From NCBI GenBank assembly GCA_013433145.1, contig CM024191.1, positions 4,046,501 to 4,110,500 on the forward strand: a stretch of DNA of 64,000 nucleotides, in the 5' to 3' direction. The first letter of the stretch is position 1; each line of letters starts with the position of its first letter. The notes beneath the pieces were generated by a model. The model saw nothing but the letters and a program-made list of their open reading frames with translations. It had not been told where the DNA came from and did not search any database. Below, in pieces: positions 12,001 to 23,872 of this stretch. The DNA comes from Ascaris suum (Eukaryota > Nematoda > Chromadorea > Rhabditida > Ascarididae). The position numbers and the translations under genes were made by a program.

Positions 12001-14125
12001 CTTCGTTACGAACAAAAACGAACAATGTTGGCTGAATTCCGTACGTAGAAGGCCATTTGTTGAGCATCGACAATGCAGTTTGCTGATTGCATTTGCACTA
12101 ATTTAGGAGTTTTTCTTCGATGGTATCACAAGCGAAGACCTCGATGAGAAATGCCTTAGCATAACGGTGTGCCACCAGTCGATGCAAAAGCTGCAAAAGG
12201 ATGTCGTTATTGGCGATCTCTACTTACCGCTAAAAAATCTCAGCGAATTGCGCTCTAAGAAAGAAGTTCGCGTCATCGAAGAACTTAAACACCGTATTAA
12301 TTCCAAAGTGAGCATTTCTATAACTTTATCATATTACGGTCCACTAAGTAACCGTCACATCATTTGAGGCCTTACTATTTCAGTGGACCCATAAGCTTCG
12401 CTATTCGCATAATGAGTGATAGGCCTCAAGTTGATTACTTTCTCAGTGCACTGTCATCTTGCATTCTTTCGATCGACACTGAACATAAATATAAACGCGA
12501 TCGTATCGTTGACTGCATAATTCATAGTAGTGAACCTCACCGATGTGTTGGTTGCTTTCAGAAGCTTGGTAAGCTCTACATATCATCCTGTATCGAGAAG
12601 GATGCACGTCGTCTTACAATTACAATAATCAAAGCAGACGACCTTCCCAAAGGTGGCATCACTGGGCCACCCGGTTTGTTGGCAATTCTTTCCGCTTTGT
12701 TAACTAAAGCAATGCGAGCAACGTGGTGTTTTTGCCATTATTGCATCGTTCAACACATAATCTCTGTGCTTTTCATTAGAATGCGCGCGTTGGTGGCGCA
12801 CGCTTCTCGCACGCAGAGCAAGCGCCTCGTCACGCGCCTCGAACCGCTCGCTCATCGGCCATTTTCCAATTTATTCCCTCTCGTCACTCAATCTCTTCCT
12901 TGGTGCCAGTTTAACGCATAGTGCTTATGTGAGGAGCCGAAAGTCTTATAAGCACCGTTGACCTTATTTGAGCAAATTGCCCACTCAATTCCGATTGAAC
13001 TGCTTTCCGATCAATTGCTATAAGAAGTGGGCTCCATTCTGCAATTCGTTAAGGTGTAGATATAAGCGGAAGTGCGCATATGCAGCGTGCGCACTTCGAG
13101 AAGTACTCTGTTTATTTATAATGAAGGGGCAGTCAGCTGCGCATTGCTGCAGAGGCATTGTGCATTGCGAGAAGATTTATCGGTGGGGAAGCATCGTTGC
13201 CGGCTGCAATATGCGGTGCGTTGAGGGTATGCTTACGCAGTTCCGTGTAACCACATTGACGGCATTTAATAGCAGCAAGAAGTGGTGTACAATTGCAGAC
13301 GTATGCATCCGAATCAAGGTGACACAAGGTGGTATGTCTCAGACAAAGCAGAGCCGCGTACTCAAGAGTACATGTTGTGCTGTCTACAAGGAGGCTATTA
13401 TGTTCCTTATAAATACGAAACTCAACGAATTGCATCAGACGAGTATCGTCATTTCCGTACACGATCTCTCCAGGTGACATCTTTCTGTTGGACGATTAAT
13501 TAATGTCGTACAATAATAACAAAAATTCATTTATCACTTATTTGATGCGTAGTAATACACCCTCGGCACAAAGAACTCTTCCGACTCGTCGAGCAGTGGT
13601 TTTCGGTGGATCTAAGGTGTGCTTCTACTGCGCTGTAAACTTTTACCGATCAAGTGATGTCTGTTGGCGAGCAGATGAGCGCATTTTGCCGGAATGCCTC
13701 CAAATGAAGTAAATAATAAAAATAAATAACGATTGCAATCACAAAGTTAGGTCGGCACTAGAGTTTGTCATCTTCGTTGGATTTGTTAGTTCCGAAGAGT
13801 TGCTATCGAATTCGTTGGGGATCTTGTTATATTAAAGAAGAAATAAATCATCTAGAACGGATGTGATTTTTTGGAATGCTCAAAAATGCGCAATAATATT
13901 TACAAGAGTGAGTGTACTAAGAAGAAGATTTCTAGAACGACAACGGGCGATGATTTGATTGGATCAGCGTTTCTGGGAGTGAATGCAGTTGACAAATCAG
14001 AAATGGAGCAGTGGAAGAATACAATTGAACATCAAGGCAAAGAATACAAAGGGGTACATCATCTGAAACCGGCACCACGCGCTCCTGACGTGCACGTCGC
14101 TGAGGCACCTTCCGATTCCGACTGA
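9026..14125 (+). CDS. Tandem C2-domain (synaptotagmin-like) protein, 7 exons, 477 aa
   Basis: Exons: 9026-9412, 9610-9856, 11596-11717, 12107-12307, 12562-12673, 13299-13473, 13936-14125; all phases join and give 1434 nt including TGA. Residues 1-185 are Ser/Pro-rich and carry three class I SH3-ligand motifs RxLPxxP at about 16-22, 30-36 and 56-62. C2A spans about 186-319 (core RLRVSILKAEG, then FCKLSILPGG, then VVIGDLYLPL). C2B spans about 320-460 (LTITIIKADDLPKGG, DVCIRIKVTQGG, DDLIGSAFLGV). In C2A the loop aspartates of synaptotagmin 1 are largely replaced (for example VCHQS where VYDFD is usual), so calcium binding by C2A is unlikely; C2B keeps a few. I see no transmembrane segment or signal peptide. 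An in-frame stop at 9011-9013 bounds the start; ATG 9035 is an alternative. A role in vesicle docking or trafficking is family inference. I cannot name the orthologue. Confidence 0.85.
11120..11158. repeat. (TGTC)n microsatellite
   Basis: Interrupted TGTC/TCTG tetranucleotide repeat with two TATT/TTCG interruptions, inside intron 2 of the tandem-C2 gene. It lies immediately upstream of a short exon-like segment (11163-11203). Confidence 0.85.
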
Positions 14126-14412
14126 TCTCTCGCCTTTATTTTACGTGTGCTTTCTAGACGCTACCAGAAGGCAGGGTAATTGCTCCGCGAAATTTGATTC
14201 ATTTGGGTGAGCGCTTCTCTCGCCTCCACTGCTTTTTGCCTTGTGTTCTTTGACTTTACTATTCCTTCGCAGAGCGTTCTTTTCATCATTTGTTAAACAT
14301 TCCTTCGCTGGCATATCTACATGATTTTCAAAAGAGCCAAAGTGAACGCTATTACTTTGTAAAAAAAGATTGTATATTTTATCTTCAAAAGTAAGTTTGC
14401 ACTTTGTTCAAT

Positions 14413-15780
14413 TTATTTCTCGTTTTCTCGCAGAGAAGCCTCATCGATGAGTATATCGTCGAGTGAAGTTTTATGGTTATATGACCGTTGGCTAGCGTTT
14501 CCGTAAGAGCCCAATTGAGACTGCTTGGAGTTTGACATATGCCGGGGGGAGGATGGGGTGACTTTTTGTGTGCCCAGATGTCTTCTGATGCTTTTCCGGT
14601 GGAGTCTCATTCAAGGAGAACAGTTATTGAGCATTTTCAACTACTTACTGCAAAAATACGATATTTCCGAATTATATAATTCGGAAATGTCGCATTTTTG
14701 CACATCACATATAGGAAATGATTAAAATGCAATGATGTGGAAAGCATAAACGTGACTGTGCCCGCCTAAGAAGTGAATGTCGGTCAGTACATCTCGAGCT
14801 AAGCCCAACTGATAGATTCGGCCCTTTCGCTTGTTTCTTTTGGTTGATTTGCTGTTGTCTACTAGCATAACAGTTGATTTTAATGAGACTACAAGAACAC
14901 ATCCTTTCTGAGAAAGTATCTGTTGATCTCTCGATGTTTAAGTGCTCTTCTTCATGAACGCTAAATTGGGTAATACAGAATCGTCTAAGGGATCCGCATG
15001 TTGACGAGCCTTACCTGATGTTTGATTTGCCGCAGGTGAGGTGACTCTTCGCATAAAAAGTGATAGTAATTGATGATTGATGATGTAATCAATTCGATGA
15101 GAGGGAACACACGCAAAATGATTCAACTCAGACGAAATTCGCGTTTCTTAATAGATTGCATTGCGCTGTGCATCCCTCCTCTTTCTCCTCACCTTCACTT
15201 CACCTTTCCCGACCTTCCGTCCCCCCTCTCCCCTCCAACTTAAGGAAACAATCAAGTCATGATAAACCGAAACTTCATTACACGTTTCATTTTGGCATAG
15301 GAAAGAAATCTCAGTTGCAAGTCATTAGTCAGATTTACGACAGTAAGAAAAAAGTTTGTCGCAGCCAGCGACACTCGCTCTCAGGCACTACTTCCACGTC
15401 ATGAATGGGAGAAAGCTCGTCGAATTAAATGAAGATTTTCAATGTATACACGTGGCAAACTGTTTTGCAAAAAAACCTCGGAGAAAAAATAATTTGTGAT
15501 GAAAACGCAAAAGTTGAGAGTAGTTTCAATTAAGTTCCCGCTAAAGATTTCTTAAAATAAGATTTTAGGAAAGCGAAAACAATTTTTTTTTGAAATAAGA
15601 GTTTTATTTCTCCAAGCTCAAAAAATTCTGGATAGTTGGTGATGCAGATGCATACCAGCGATGGTCGTGTGAAATTTTTCCTCGGCCATTTCATCCGAAA
15701 TGACGATTGGCACCGCATGGCGTGTGACCATTTGATAGTGCCTTCGGTGATGCGCGTGTTGTTCTCTCTTCAAATCGCTT
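14413..15780 (-). other. Minus-strand exon-like islands, unidentified
   Basis: Three islands look coding on the minus strand. At about 15780-15666 an open frame reads through VTRHAVPIVISDEMAEEK and stops at a good donor (CTG|GTATGC). At about 15050-14998 a frame ending ANQTSG meets a very good donor (CAG|GTAAGG). At 14610-14413 an open frame ends SLDDILIDEASLRENEK followed by TAA, which would suit a terminal exon. I could not join them with consistent phases and recognise no family. The first island is also open on the plus strand. This may be a small gene in the gap or chance; treat it as a candidate only. Confidence 0.25.
14649..14702. repeat. 54-bp near-perfect palindrome (hairpin)
   Basis: Two 27-nt arms are inverted copies with two mismatches and no spacer. 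The central 26 bp (14663-14688) are a perfect palindrome around ATTATATAAT; the outer arms are TGCAAAAAT and ATTTTTGCA. It lies about 520 bp beyond the C2-gene stop and is not explained by any gene. Confidence 0.9.
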
Positions 15781-16621
15781 CATGAATACTTGTAAGTGGA
15801 TATGCTAATCTATATGCTTGTGCTGCTATATCAGTGGCAAACGCAAGGGGTCGGCGGAATACCTCTATTCTAGAAAGTAATTCTGTAAGCTTGTAATGGT
15901 AAAAATGCTGTTATGTATTCGTGTTGAAAGTGTTCATGCTTGCCGTCTCGTTGTTTTCACTTCTGCCGAAGTGATTGCCACTGTCTACTCTATTTCGAGA
16001 GTAGGATTGCTTTCGAATCATCCTATATTTGTGATGTTGAATTCACTCTTGCTGATGATGTCCGCTCATTGCTGATGTTGCACAATGAATGTTGCATTAA
16101 AAACATTACTTGACGCTTTATTCTATTGTGCTTCATGGTGCAAAAAGCATTCATTTGGCCGCCTCTTTCATTATTTGCTTTTTCCCTCAATTGCTTGCTA
16201 GATGCCTAACGAACATCGAGCAGCGTTCAGTCACCCTCACAGAGTTAAAATCGCAATTGCAATTTCCGTTTCGATAAAATTCTCAACTTAATCAAAACTT
16301 TTGCGTTCAAAAATGAGCTTTTAACGAGTCAAAAATATCGCCCTATTCCCCTGTATGCTCCCACCTTTTCAGTCGATGCGAACATATCAAATCGCGTTTG
16401 CAACTTACGTGTGATTGCGATAAACGTTCTTTTGATCATTTTTTTTTCTGCACATAAACTTTCATAATCGTTATATTTATATGGCAAAAGAGGCAATTTT
16501 ACGCTCATAAATGCCACTGTTTTGGCTGCAATTATTGCAAACGACGCACTAGTGGACAAGATGAAAATGGGAGGAGTCGAGCTAATTAGTTCTGCATGGG
16601 ATTACCGACAGTAACATACAT

Positions 16622-19363
16622 ATGCGTTTGTTGTCAACTACCCTTATAGCTCTCTCTTCGGTTATATGCCTCGAAACGTTTCTCATTGTTTGTCTTCTCG
16701 GCAAAAAGGTTACTTCTTCACTGAACTTTTCAAATGACAGACTGCTTTATAGGGAATTCTATGACGACAACTTCTAGGTAATTCTCAAACGTTTTAAAGT
16801 ATCACTATCACTTACAACGTTGTTGTTGTCTTATCAAGAAGTTTCGCTAATGAACGGTTAGGAAATTATCGAAACAAATTAACGACAATTAAAATGATAA
16901 CTTGGAGGCGAATAAGCATGACGAACGGATGACTATACGATCTGGACGAGAAAGGCGAGCGTCACATGCTCGAATGGTCGCCCATGGCGATATTTTCCTG
17001 CCGATTTACACGAAGCTGTCGGTAATGCTTATCGCTTCTAGTTAACGATTACGCATTTCACGTTTAAGGCTTGCTGAAATCGACTGACGTGATGTCCCCC
17101 GGGAATCTGCAAAAATGTTGCTTCGGGTTTGAATTCCACTTCTCTTTGTTTAGCCTCTCTTTGATCGAAACGCGGCGGCTCAATCTCATCTTCTAATAAG
17201 GAAATGTCATTTCCTGTTCCATCTCCTACTTCGCTTCTTATTTTCCTGCTCTGTTGATTCCTGCTATCCATTTCTTCCTCCTTTTTTTTCTTAGTGGGAG
17301 TTGCTGGAGCTGTCACAATGATTTATTGCAGAAAGATGAAAAGAAGAATGTAATTTGTGTTTGTGAGTAAACTTTTCTCATTCAGAAGAAGTCCTTGAAA
17401 TCTCTTTGCGAAAAGAGAGTGAAGACCAGATCCGACGAACAAGTCAACAAGAGAAAAAACACGAGCCGATCCGAACGCCCTAACTCTGGTTTGCACTTGT
17501 TCGCATACAGCACTCTCACATTTCAGCGTTCTCACAGGAAATGTTGAACGATTTCGTTGATTGGGTTCGTCACAAGCAGACTAACCATCCACTTCAAAAC
17601 TTGCAAGTAAAGTCGCCTCAAAACGTCTCTTTTAAGGAAACAGCTAACTGCATTTCTCTCACAACCTAAAAAACACGTAGTCTATTAGCATTGCTGTATG
17701 TGCGAAAACGATCGTATTGATAATGCTTGGGAAGCTTGCTCAATGAAGTACCACAGCCATCCAAAGTTAGCCAACGATAAATGGAAACTTGGTCATCCTG
17801 CACTTGACTGGTGGATCAAATGTCCCTGACAGGTAATATGCGTACAATGACTAATCGCACAACGACCATCCTTTAAGCAGAATACCTCGTAGTGAGGAAC
17901 TACTGATGAAAACACTTTAGAAATGCAACATTCTTTTCAGCCCTTCGCTGCTCCATCAATAAACGTACATTCATTCTTGTTTTTTCAACCTAAGTGCCAC
18001 GTACCAGCATTAATGCAGGATGGATCTTCACGGCGTATGGGAAAAGGCAATAAGTATAAGTATAGAATTCACTGTTCCATCCTCATAAAGGAGCGCATAT
18101 GAAATTTATGAGCAGTTTGCTTTCATGGCAACGAATTTATGTGCGACTGAAGTCTTTTTTCCAGAATCCTCTTCTTTTATGGACTTTATGCTTATCTGCT
18201 AGCAATTAGCGAATGTGTTATTAAATGAAAGTATTCTTCGATCCAGGTTGTGCACAAATAACTTCAATACTGCGCCCAAGCATTGTCGCAAGTCGTCTTA
18301 ATAAAGTGGGCGGTGTTATCCGACAAGGTGATCGGTGGTTTCTGAGCGAGTATGCGATGGGTTACGGCATTTTCGAGTATGCGAACTCTTCAATGCTCAA
18401 GCATTCACGTCCATCACGAGTACATTGGTTGCAAATGACGCCTCATTTCGACGGTACAGATAACGCTGTGTGTGAGCATGAGTTTTTCTTCTACTCGAGC
18501 TCTTCGCAACATCTCTATGCGATGCGCTTGGAAGCGCCGTCTGGCATTCGAAGCATCTCACTGAAGCGCACGCCAAAGGTCAGTGGTACGCAATACGTCA
18601 ATCATTTAGCTGCCATGCTGCCATGCTGCGATCATTTTTTAATGTGCCCATTTCGATTGCTCTACGTTGAGTGCCTATGGCTATCGAACAAACGGCCGCA
18701 TTCAACGGCCTCTTTGCAATGCTTCGGCTTTTCTTTGCCTGTAATATAGCTGAATTGCTACTGCAGCATAACGTACGTCACGTGATTCGAGCAGGAAAGA
18801 AAGAAAAACTTGCTCGACGTCAAAAAGAAAACAAAATTGAAGTTAGAATGAGCACATATAAAGAAGAAATGTTATTTCAAGAATATATGATGATATTAAA
18901 TTTGTAAAAATTCATACGCTTCCCATAGTTTCTAAAAACTTCCCGTGGTCTTTTTCAGCCATCAATCTATGCTCACTCACATTCACTAGTCGATCTCGAG
19001 AGTGAAGGAGGATACCTTTGGGTATTGTATAGAGCGAACACATTTCTACACGTTACAAAAATCCAATGTTCCACAATGCTCATAGTACGCCAATGGACTC
19101 TTCGACGCGTACATCCGAAAGGTGTTGTTAATGCATTTGTTGCATGTGGGTTCCTCTACACGATCACTCAACGTTCCGACGTGAATGTGCTCAGTATTGT
19201 GTTCGATTTTGAGCATAGCGTCTACATGGAACCGCCGAGGGAAATTGGCCGTTGGGAATGCCGAGCTACACCGTCGAGCGTTCACTACGATCCGCTATCG
19301 AAAACAATCAACGTTTTCGATGCCGGTCTCATTTACACAATAGTCACCAAACAGATTGAATAG
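16622..19363 (+). CDS. Type II membrane protein with olfactomedin domain (colmedin-like)
   Basis: Proposed exons: 16622-16708, 16908-17021, 17538-17606, 17689-17791, 18247-18578, 18959-19363 (about 369 aa). Exon 1 encodes a hydrophobic signal anchor (about residues 5-26). Exon 2 carries RERR at about 43-46, a furin-type cleavage site in the stalk. Exon 4 begins with a Cys cluster (HCCMCEN). The last two exons form an olfactomedin domain: it opens with a Cys, then NKVGGVI, FEYAN, FDGTDNAV, then VDLESEGGYLWVLY, VACGFLYTI and the terminal YDP...FDAGLIYTI pattern. This architecture fits colmedins such as C. elegans UNC-122/COF-2 and vertebrate gliomedin, which act at the cell surface or after shedding. 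I see no Gly-X-Y collagen repeats, which those relatives have. The last two exons are firm; exon 1 and the exon 4 donor are less so. Exon 4 stays open to a TGA just before a stronger donor (17832|17833). Confidence 0.75.
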
Positions 19364-22300
19364 TGTTTCCTTGTTATTTATGGGCATCTCTGTTTTCTGT
19401 TTCTCAGTTTTGTCGATTTTCAGATATATTGTTGAAGGCAGGTATCTGCAACAGTTGAATGCTGCATAGTATTAACGAGCAAAAATGACTTCGCATTGTT
19501 GGCGATGATATTCTAGAAGAAGCAGATTGAATGAACAAGTGTTTGTTGTCCTGGCGCTGTATCGCACAGCCAGTGTTTTACATCTACGTGCTTAGGTATG
19601 GATGTGCGTATGTATGCGTCTGTGTGTTGATGATTAGATGCAGGGCGCAGCTTCTGAACCACGCACGCAGTCCCTAATTGGCTCAGATACACGGTTTGTA
19701 ATTAATATGTACGGCTTTTACTCGTACTACACGCAAATTTCTCATTAAGGCGTATCCTGTTACGTATGCACTGGCGCACTAGTAGCGAGTAAGGCTCACT
19801 TCAAGAAATCGGCAAATTGCATGTGTCAGCACCAACAGCAACAACTTTTGTCGACCGTAACGTTTGTCTGCCAGACATGTGGCGCTTAATGATTGCTGAT
19901 TCAACTTGCCCATAACCATTCCCGAAGATTATTAGTTATCTCACATTCGTTTGTTCTCGTTCTAGAATGACCCATTAAGTTTTGATAAATCGTCTATCGT
20001 TTTACACTTGAAGCTCTCCTTGTAGGAATTTTTGAGGAATTTTCTCTCAAACCATCAAAATGTAGTATGCGATGAAATGATGCGGAAATTGCAATTCTAA
20101 CAATACGTTTCAATATTTGCTATTCCAAATTACGCTCAAATTTCTTGAATTTGCAGCAATACAGTTGCGACGACGTCAGCTTGTTTCCTTGAACGCTAAA
20201 GCATCGCATAAGACCAATTTCATAACTCTGTCGCGTGTTCATTACGTCATAACTACAACGTATTACATACTATGCGCGTTGCTAGTATCATTTTTCTCCC
20301 AACTTTAGCGATTTGTTTACTTTCTTTTCTTTAGACGAGAAATATTTATGAGGAGTAGGGAAAACGCCTCTTAAATTAATTAGACGATGAGTCACCTTCT
20401 AGGAAGCAACATAGAGATTTTTCAAAAAGTGATTTTACATTGATGACCACAGTACAACAAACAGTTGTTTCATTTATAATCAGAGAAAAAAAAACGCGAC
20501 ACAGCGATTTAGATTCTCGATTCACGTTGATTTATTTCAAGTCGATGAATTAAAAACACTATTTTCAGAGCTTCACATATTTTAGCGCTATATTTGAACA
20601 CAGTTTTATGAAGCATTCATATTTTTCTCATATAGGAAATCGGTTTCGATTTAGTCGATTTGTTAATGCTGATAGGAGACATAAATAAATATATTGCGGC
20701 GATGCAATTAAATGAACGAATGAGCAATTCACGTCAACATTGTGAATGCGTGAACGTTTTCGATGCTTCATCAATTGTGAAAGACAAATGAATGGAGAGC
20801 ATTGTTTCAGCGATAACATTATTCTACGCAAATATGATTATATAGCAGATGGTGATGAATTCATCGATGTGGCCTCGAGCTTTTGATTAGTGAAACAATT
20901 GTTCTACTATTCGGTGGTGTGTTGCCAATGCAAAAAGTAATTGGCATTGGCTAGAGCAATTTTGCGTTTAATGCTTACGCAGCACTAAATTAGAACAACT
21001 GACTTTCACAGAGAGTATTCAAGTCATCAGAAATTATGTAAACTTTTCTCTGATGCGATTCGATCGAATTACATCAAAGAGTGAAAAATTTTCTTGTTTA
21101 CAATATTATTGCTTTATTGAATGTGTAATTTAGTTCTGTCGATCTATTTCGTTGGGCATCATCAATGCGTTGCTTATTTTATTCTGCTTTTTATCGCAAA
21201 CGATTGCAAATGTTTTTCGTATTGTAATTGATATTTTATAAAAAGCAATGAGATGACCATTTTGGATATAACTTCCTTAAAAATGACCACATAACTTCCT
21301 TTTTGCATAATTGCTGTTTAATTTCACGCTTATCAGAAATAATTTGCAGTTGAATTAAATATTCAGATTGCAGGTAAGCTTATGTTAGAAATTTCTATAG
21401 AAGTTGAAAATAAACTGCTAAATAGGTGACATTTACATTTGTATACTACGTATCGCGTGGGCAATCGCCACTATTCTGATGTTTTTTTCGGCACTTGCCT
21501 CTTGTTTTGCGTCAGCCAGAAGAACACTACCCCGATTACATATTGTGATGTTTACGCATTCACATCGATGAGAGACATACTCAACCTCTTCTGAAATGCT
21601 TTGAAAATCGACTTTCATACAACTGATGTTGCTCACATTCTCTTCAAATTGCTCTAGCTCAAATCGTTGTGTAAACTTTTTCATAAATGAATGAAGATAT
21701 GATGAGAAGAGGGGCGATGAAAAGAAGGATGAAGATTCCTTTGCGTAGGTGTAGATCTGGCAAGTTGCTAATCATCGTTTAGTAAATGAATGAAATAGAC
21801 AGCAAGCATTGGTTATTGTCGTGTCAGAAGTCTTTTAAAAATGATTCCACAACTAACATTTTATCATTATAGTTCACTCAAGCGGCAACGATGACCAAAC
21901 TTTTCAGTGAAATGAACGATGAGTTGATTAGACGAAATTGTTCAAAGAGATTACTGCGATGTGCAGCCACATTTTAAATTGTCTATTTGTACTTTTTTTT
22001 TCTTTCGCCGCAGTGGTCATCAAAGGCAATTTGAATCGATATATTTGCTTGCATTTCGAGTCGACAAAATAAATGAGAGAATCGAAACGGAGGAGTTAAA
22101 GTAAATCGTTTGTAGTATCGTTGAATTAGGTTGATGATTAAGCTCGAGCTGTGAACGTTCGTTATCCACTCGAGGGATTGAGTGATTCCATTCGCGTCAA
22201 TAGGGCAAATGAAGTCCGTATTCTTCGATAACTTAAATTAAGCGTATCACGAATTGTACGGTATCAAATAAGGATTAATTAAACAAGCGCTAGAACTGAT

Positions 22301-22612
22301 GCTTTTTGCATTAATTAGTGCAGATTACTTCAATGTTTTTTTTTCTGTGATAAAATCCAAATGATTTTTTCGCTTTCTTTGAAACGACGGACTTCCCACT
22401 TTCCAATCATGAACGTACGGGCTTCGCCTCCGTGTTTATTTGTCGATTTGTTTCTTTAAACGTCTCGATCACAATTCCAGCTGCATTCAACGAATGAAGC
22501 AACAGCGGAAGGAACGACTGTGGAAACTGAATGATGATGACAAAGGGGGAAATTTTTGGAACGGATCGCAAAATGACGTCATTCTTTTTTAAAATAAGCC
22601 TGGTTTACGAAG

Positions 22613-22710
22613 CAACGATCGCCCATTTGAAAGCAATGGCGATGTCTCGTTTGCAAAGCTAAAATCGCTCATTTGAAAGCAGTAGCCGCGTCCATTATGC
22701 GCAAAGATTA
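22613..22710. repeat. Diverged tandem duplication, ~48-bp unit
   Basis: Two adjacent units share the block CGCYCATTTGAAAGCARTRGC followed by similar downstream text ending GCAAAG. The second copy has several substitutions. It lies in the gene-poor region and is not part of any recognised feature. Confidence 0.6.
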
Positions 22711-23826
22711 AATAGAAGCACATCGTTTGCTGCAAAATATTTTAATCCCTTGAACTCTGCAGAAAAACAGCATAAAATATTGAGGCTGAACGACTTTTCG
22801 AGGGATTTTTCATAAAAGGCTAATCGAGATATGGCAATGTCTCGTGACTTTGAAGTTCCTTTTTGCTTGCTCATTTCTTAGGTGCCTCCTTATTTCGAAT
22901 TATTTCACTTCCATCCACATTGAAGTGGACGCTGAGCGTACTTTGATGAGCGTGAACAGTACTAAAGAAAGAGATCTTCGAAGTAAATTTCGAGAAATCC
23001 ATCTTTCGGTCTTTCGCTTAATCACGCATAATGAATCTTCATGAGCGTTGTAATTTGCTTATTACAGCGTGATTATTCCTGCTGTTATAGTGACCCAAAT
23101 CTTGTTGAATTCAATTTTGGATTGATTCGACTTAAAGCACTACTTGCTAAGAGGAAAGATTAAAGAGTTCGCATGAAACCGCTGTCATGGTATTGCTTGT
23201 TAAAAACATACGGAATTCAATTATTGCCGAAAGCGATAGCCGATATGGAAAGTTGCTTAAAAATGCGACATATGGCAATCGTGGTACACTTCATCGACAT
23301 CAGCTAATTTCTCAAGTGAAATCTCACCAGAAAAAGGCAAAACTTACAGCACCCACATAAATCAGTATTGCAAATTTAGCACTAAAGAATTTCTTCAGTA
23401 GCAATAAAAATTCTAAGAAATATCAATTTTATCATAATGCACAGTATATAAAGATTAATGTCAGCGAATTAGACGATAATGAAAGAAATCAAAAGTTATT
23501 CATTTTAAACAAATGAGCGTAAGAATATTCCTTTTGTTTCAAGAAATGATCTTCTATAGGCATGTTGCTTTGTGGTTTAACAGTTCGGATAGTTGCTAAA
23601 TGCTTCAAAGAGTAATGTTGAGGGATTTTTTTTTAATGTCGATAGTGACGATGATGAGTCATAAAATTAAAATGTACTCAAATTTAATTTTATTGCCGAT
23701 AAAACATTGAGAATTCACCAGAAAGGATAGGTTGCAAGACATTTTCGCAAGAATAATATCCATAATCGATTCGAAACAACATGTAATCTTGGGATGTTTT
23801 TTTGATAGATGCATTTAGTTTCGGCG

Positions 23827-23872
23827 AGGGAGAGGGAGGACGGGGGGGGGGAAGGAGGAAGGAGATGATCTA
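23827..23872 (+). repeat. G-rich purine tract
   Basis: A 46-base purine-dominated tract on the plus strand, with a run of ten Gs (23841-23850) flanked by GAGGGAGAGGGAGGA and GGAGGAAGGAG. Four or more closely spaced G runs could form a G-quadruplex. No gene is adjacent. Confidence 0.7.

Larger units (their letters stand above)
14126..16621. other. Intergenic region between C2 gene and olfactomedin gene
   Basis: The stretch follows the C2-gene stop and precedes the proposed first exon of the olfactomedin-domain gene. It contains a 54-bp hairpin (14649-14702) and several exon-like islands on the minus strand near 14413-14610, 14998-15050 and 15666-15780, described separately. On the plus strand, short open stretches starting at ATG 15897 and ATG 16201 are followed by stops and resemble nothing I know. 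I see no RNA gene. Confidence 0.5.

Noticed and set aside
12364..12921. Plus-strand open frame of 185 codons in the C2 gene
   Set aside because: It runs through an intron, over the C2B exon 12562-12673 in a frame that matches the exon only there; the splice sites and phases show the exon limits.
17038..17316. Minus-strand open frame, Lys/Glu-rich, within intron 2 of the olfactomedin gene
   Set aside because: Its Lys/Glu-rich start is the complement of a polypyrimidine tract, it has no ATG at the frame start, no domain, and it lies antisense to a coherent plus-strand gene.
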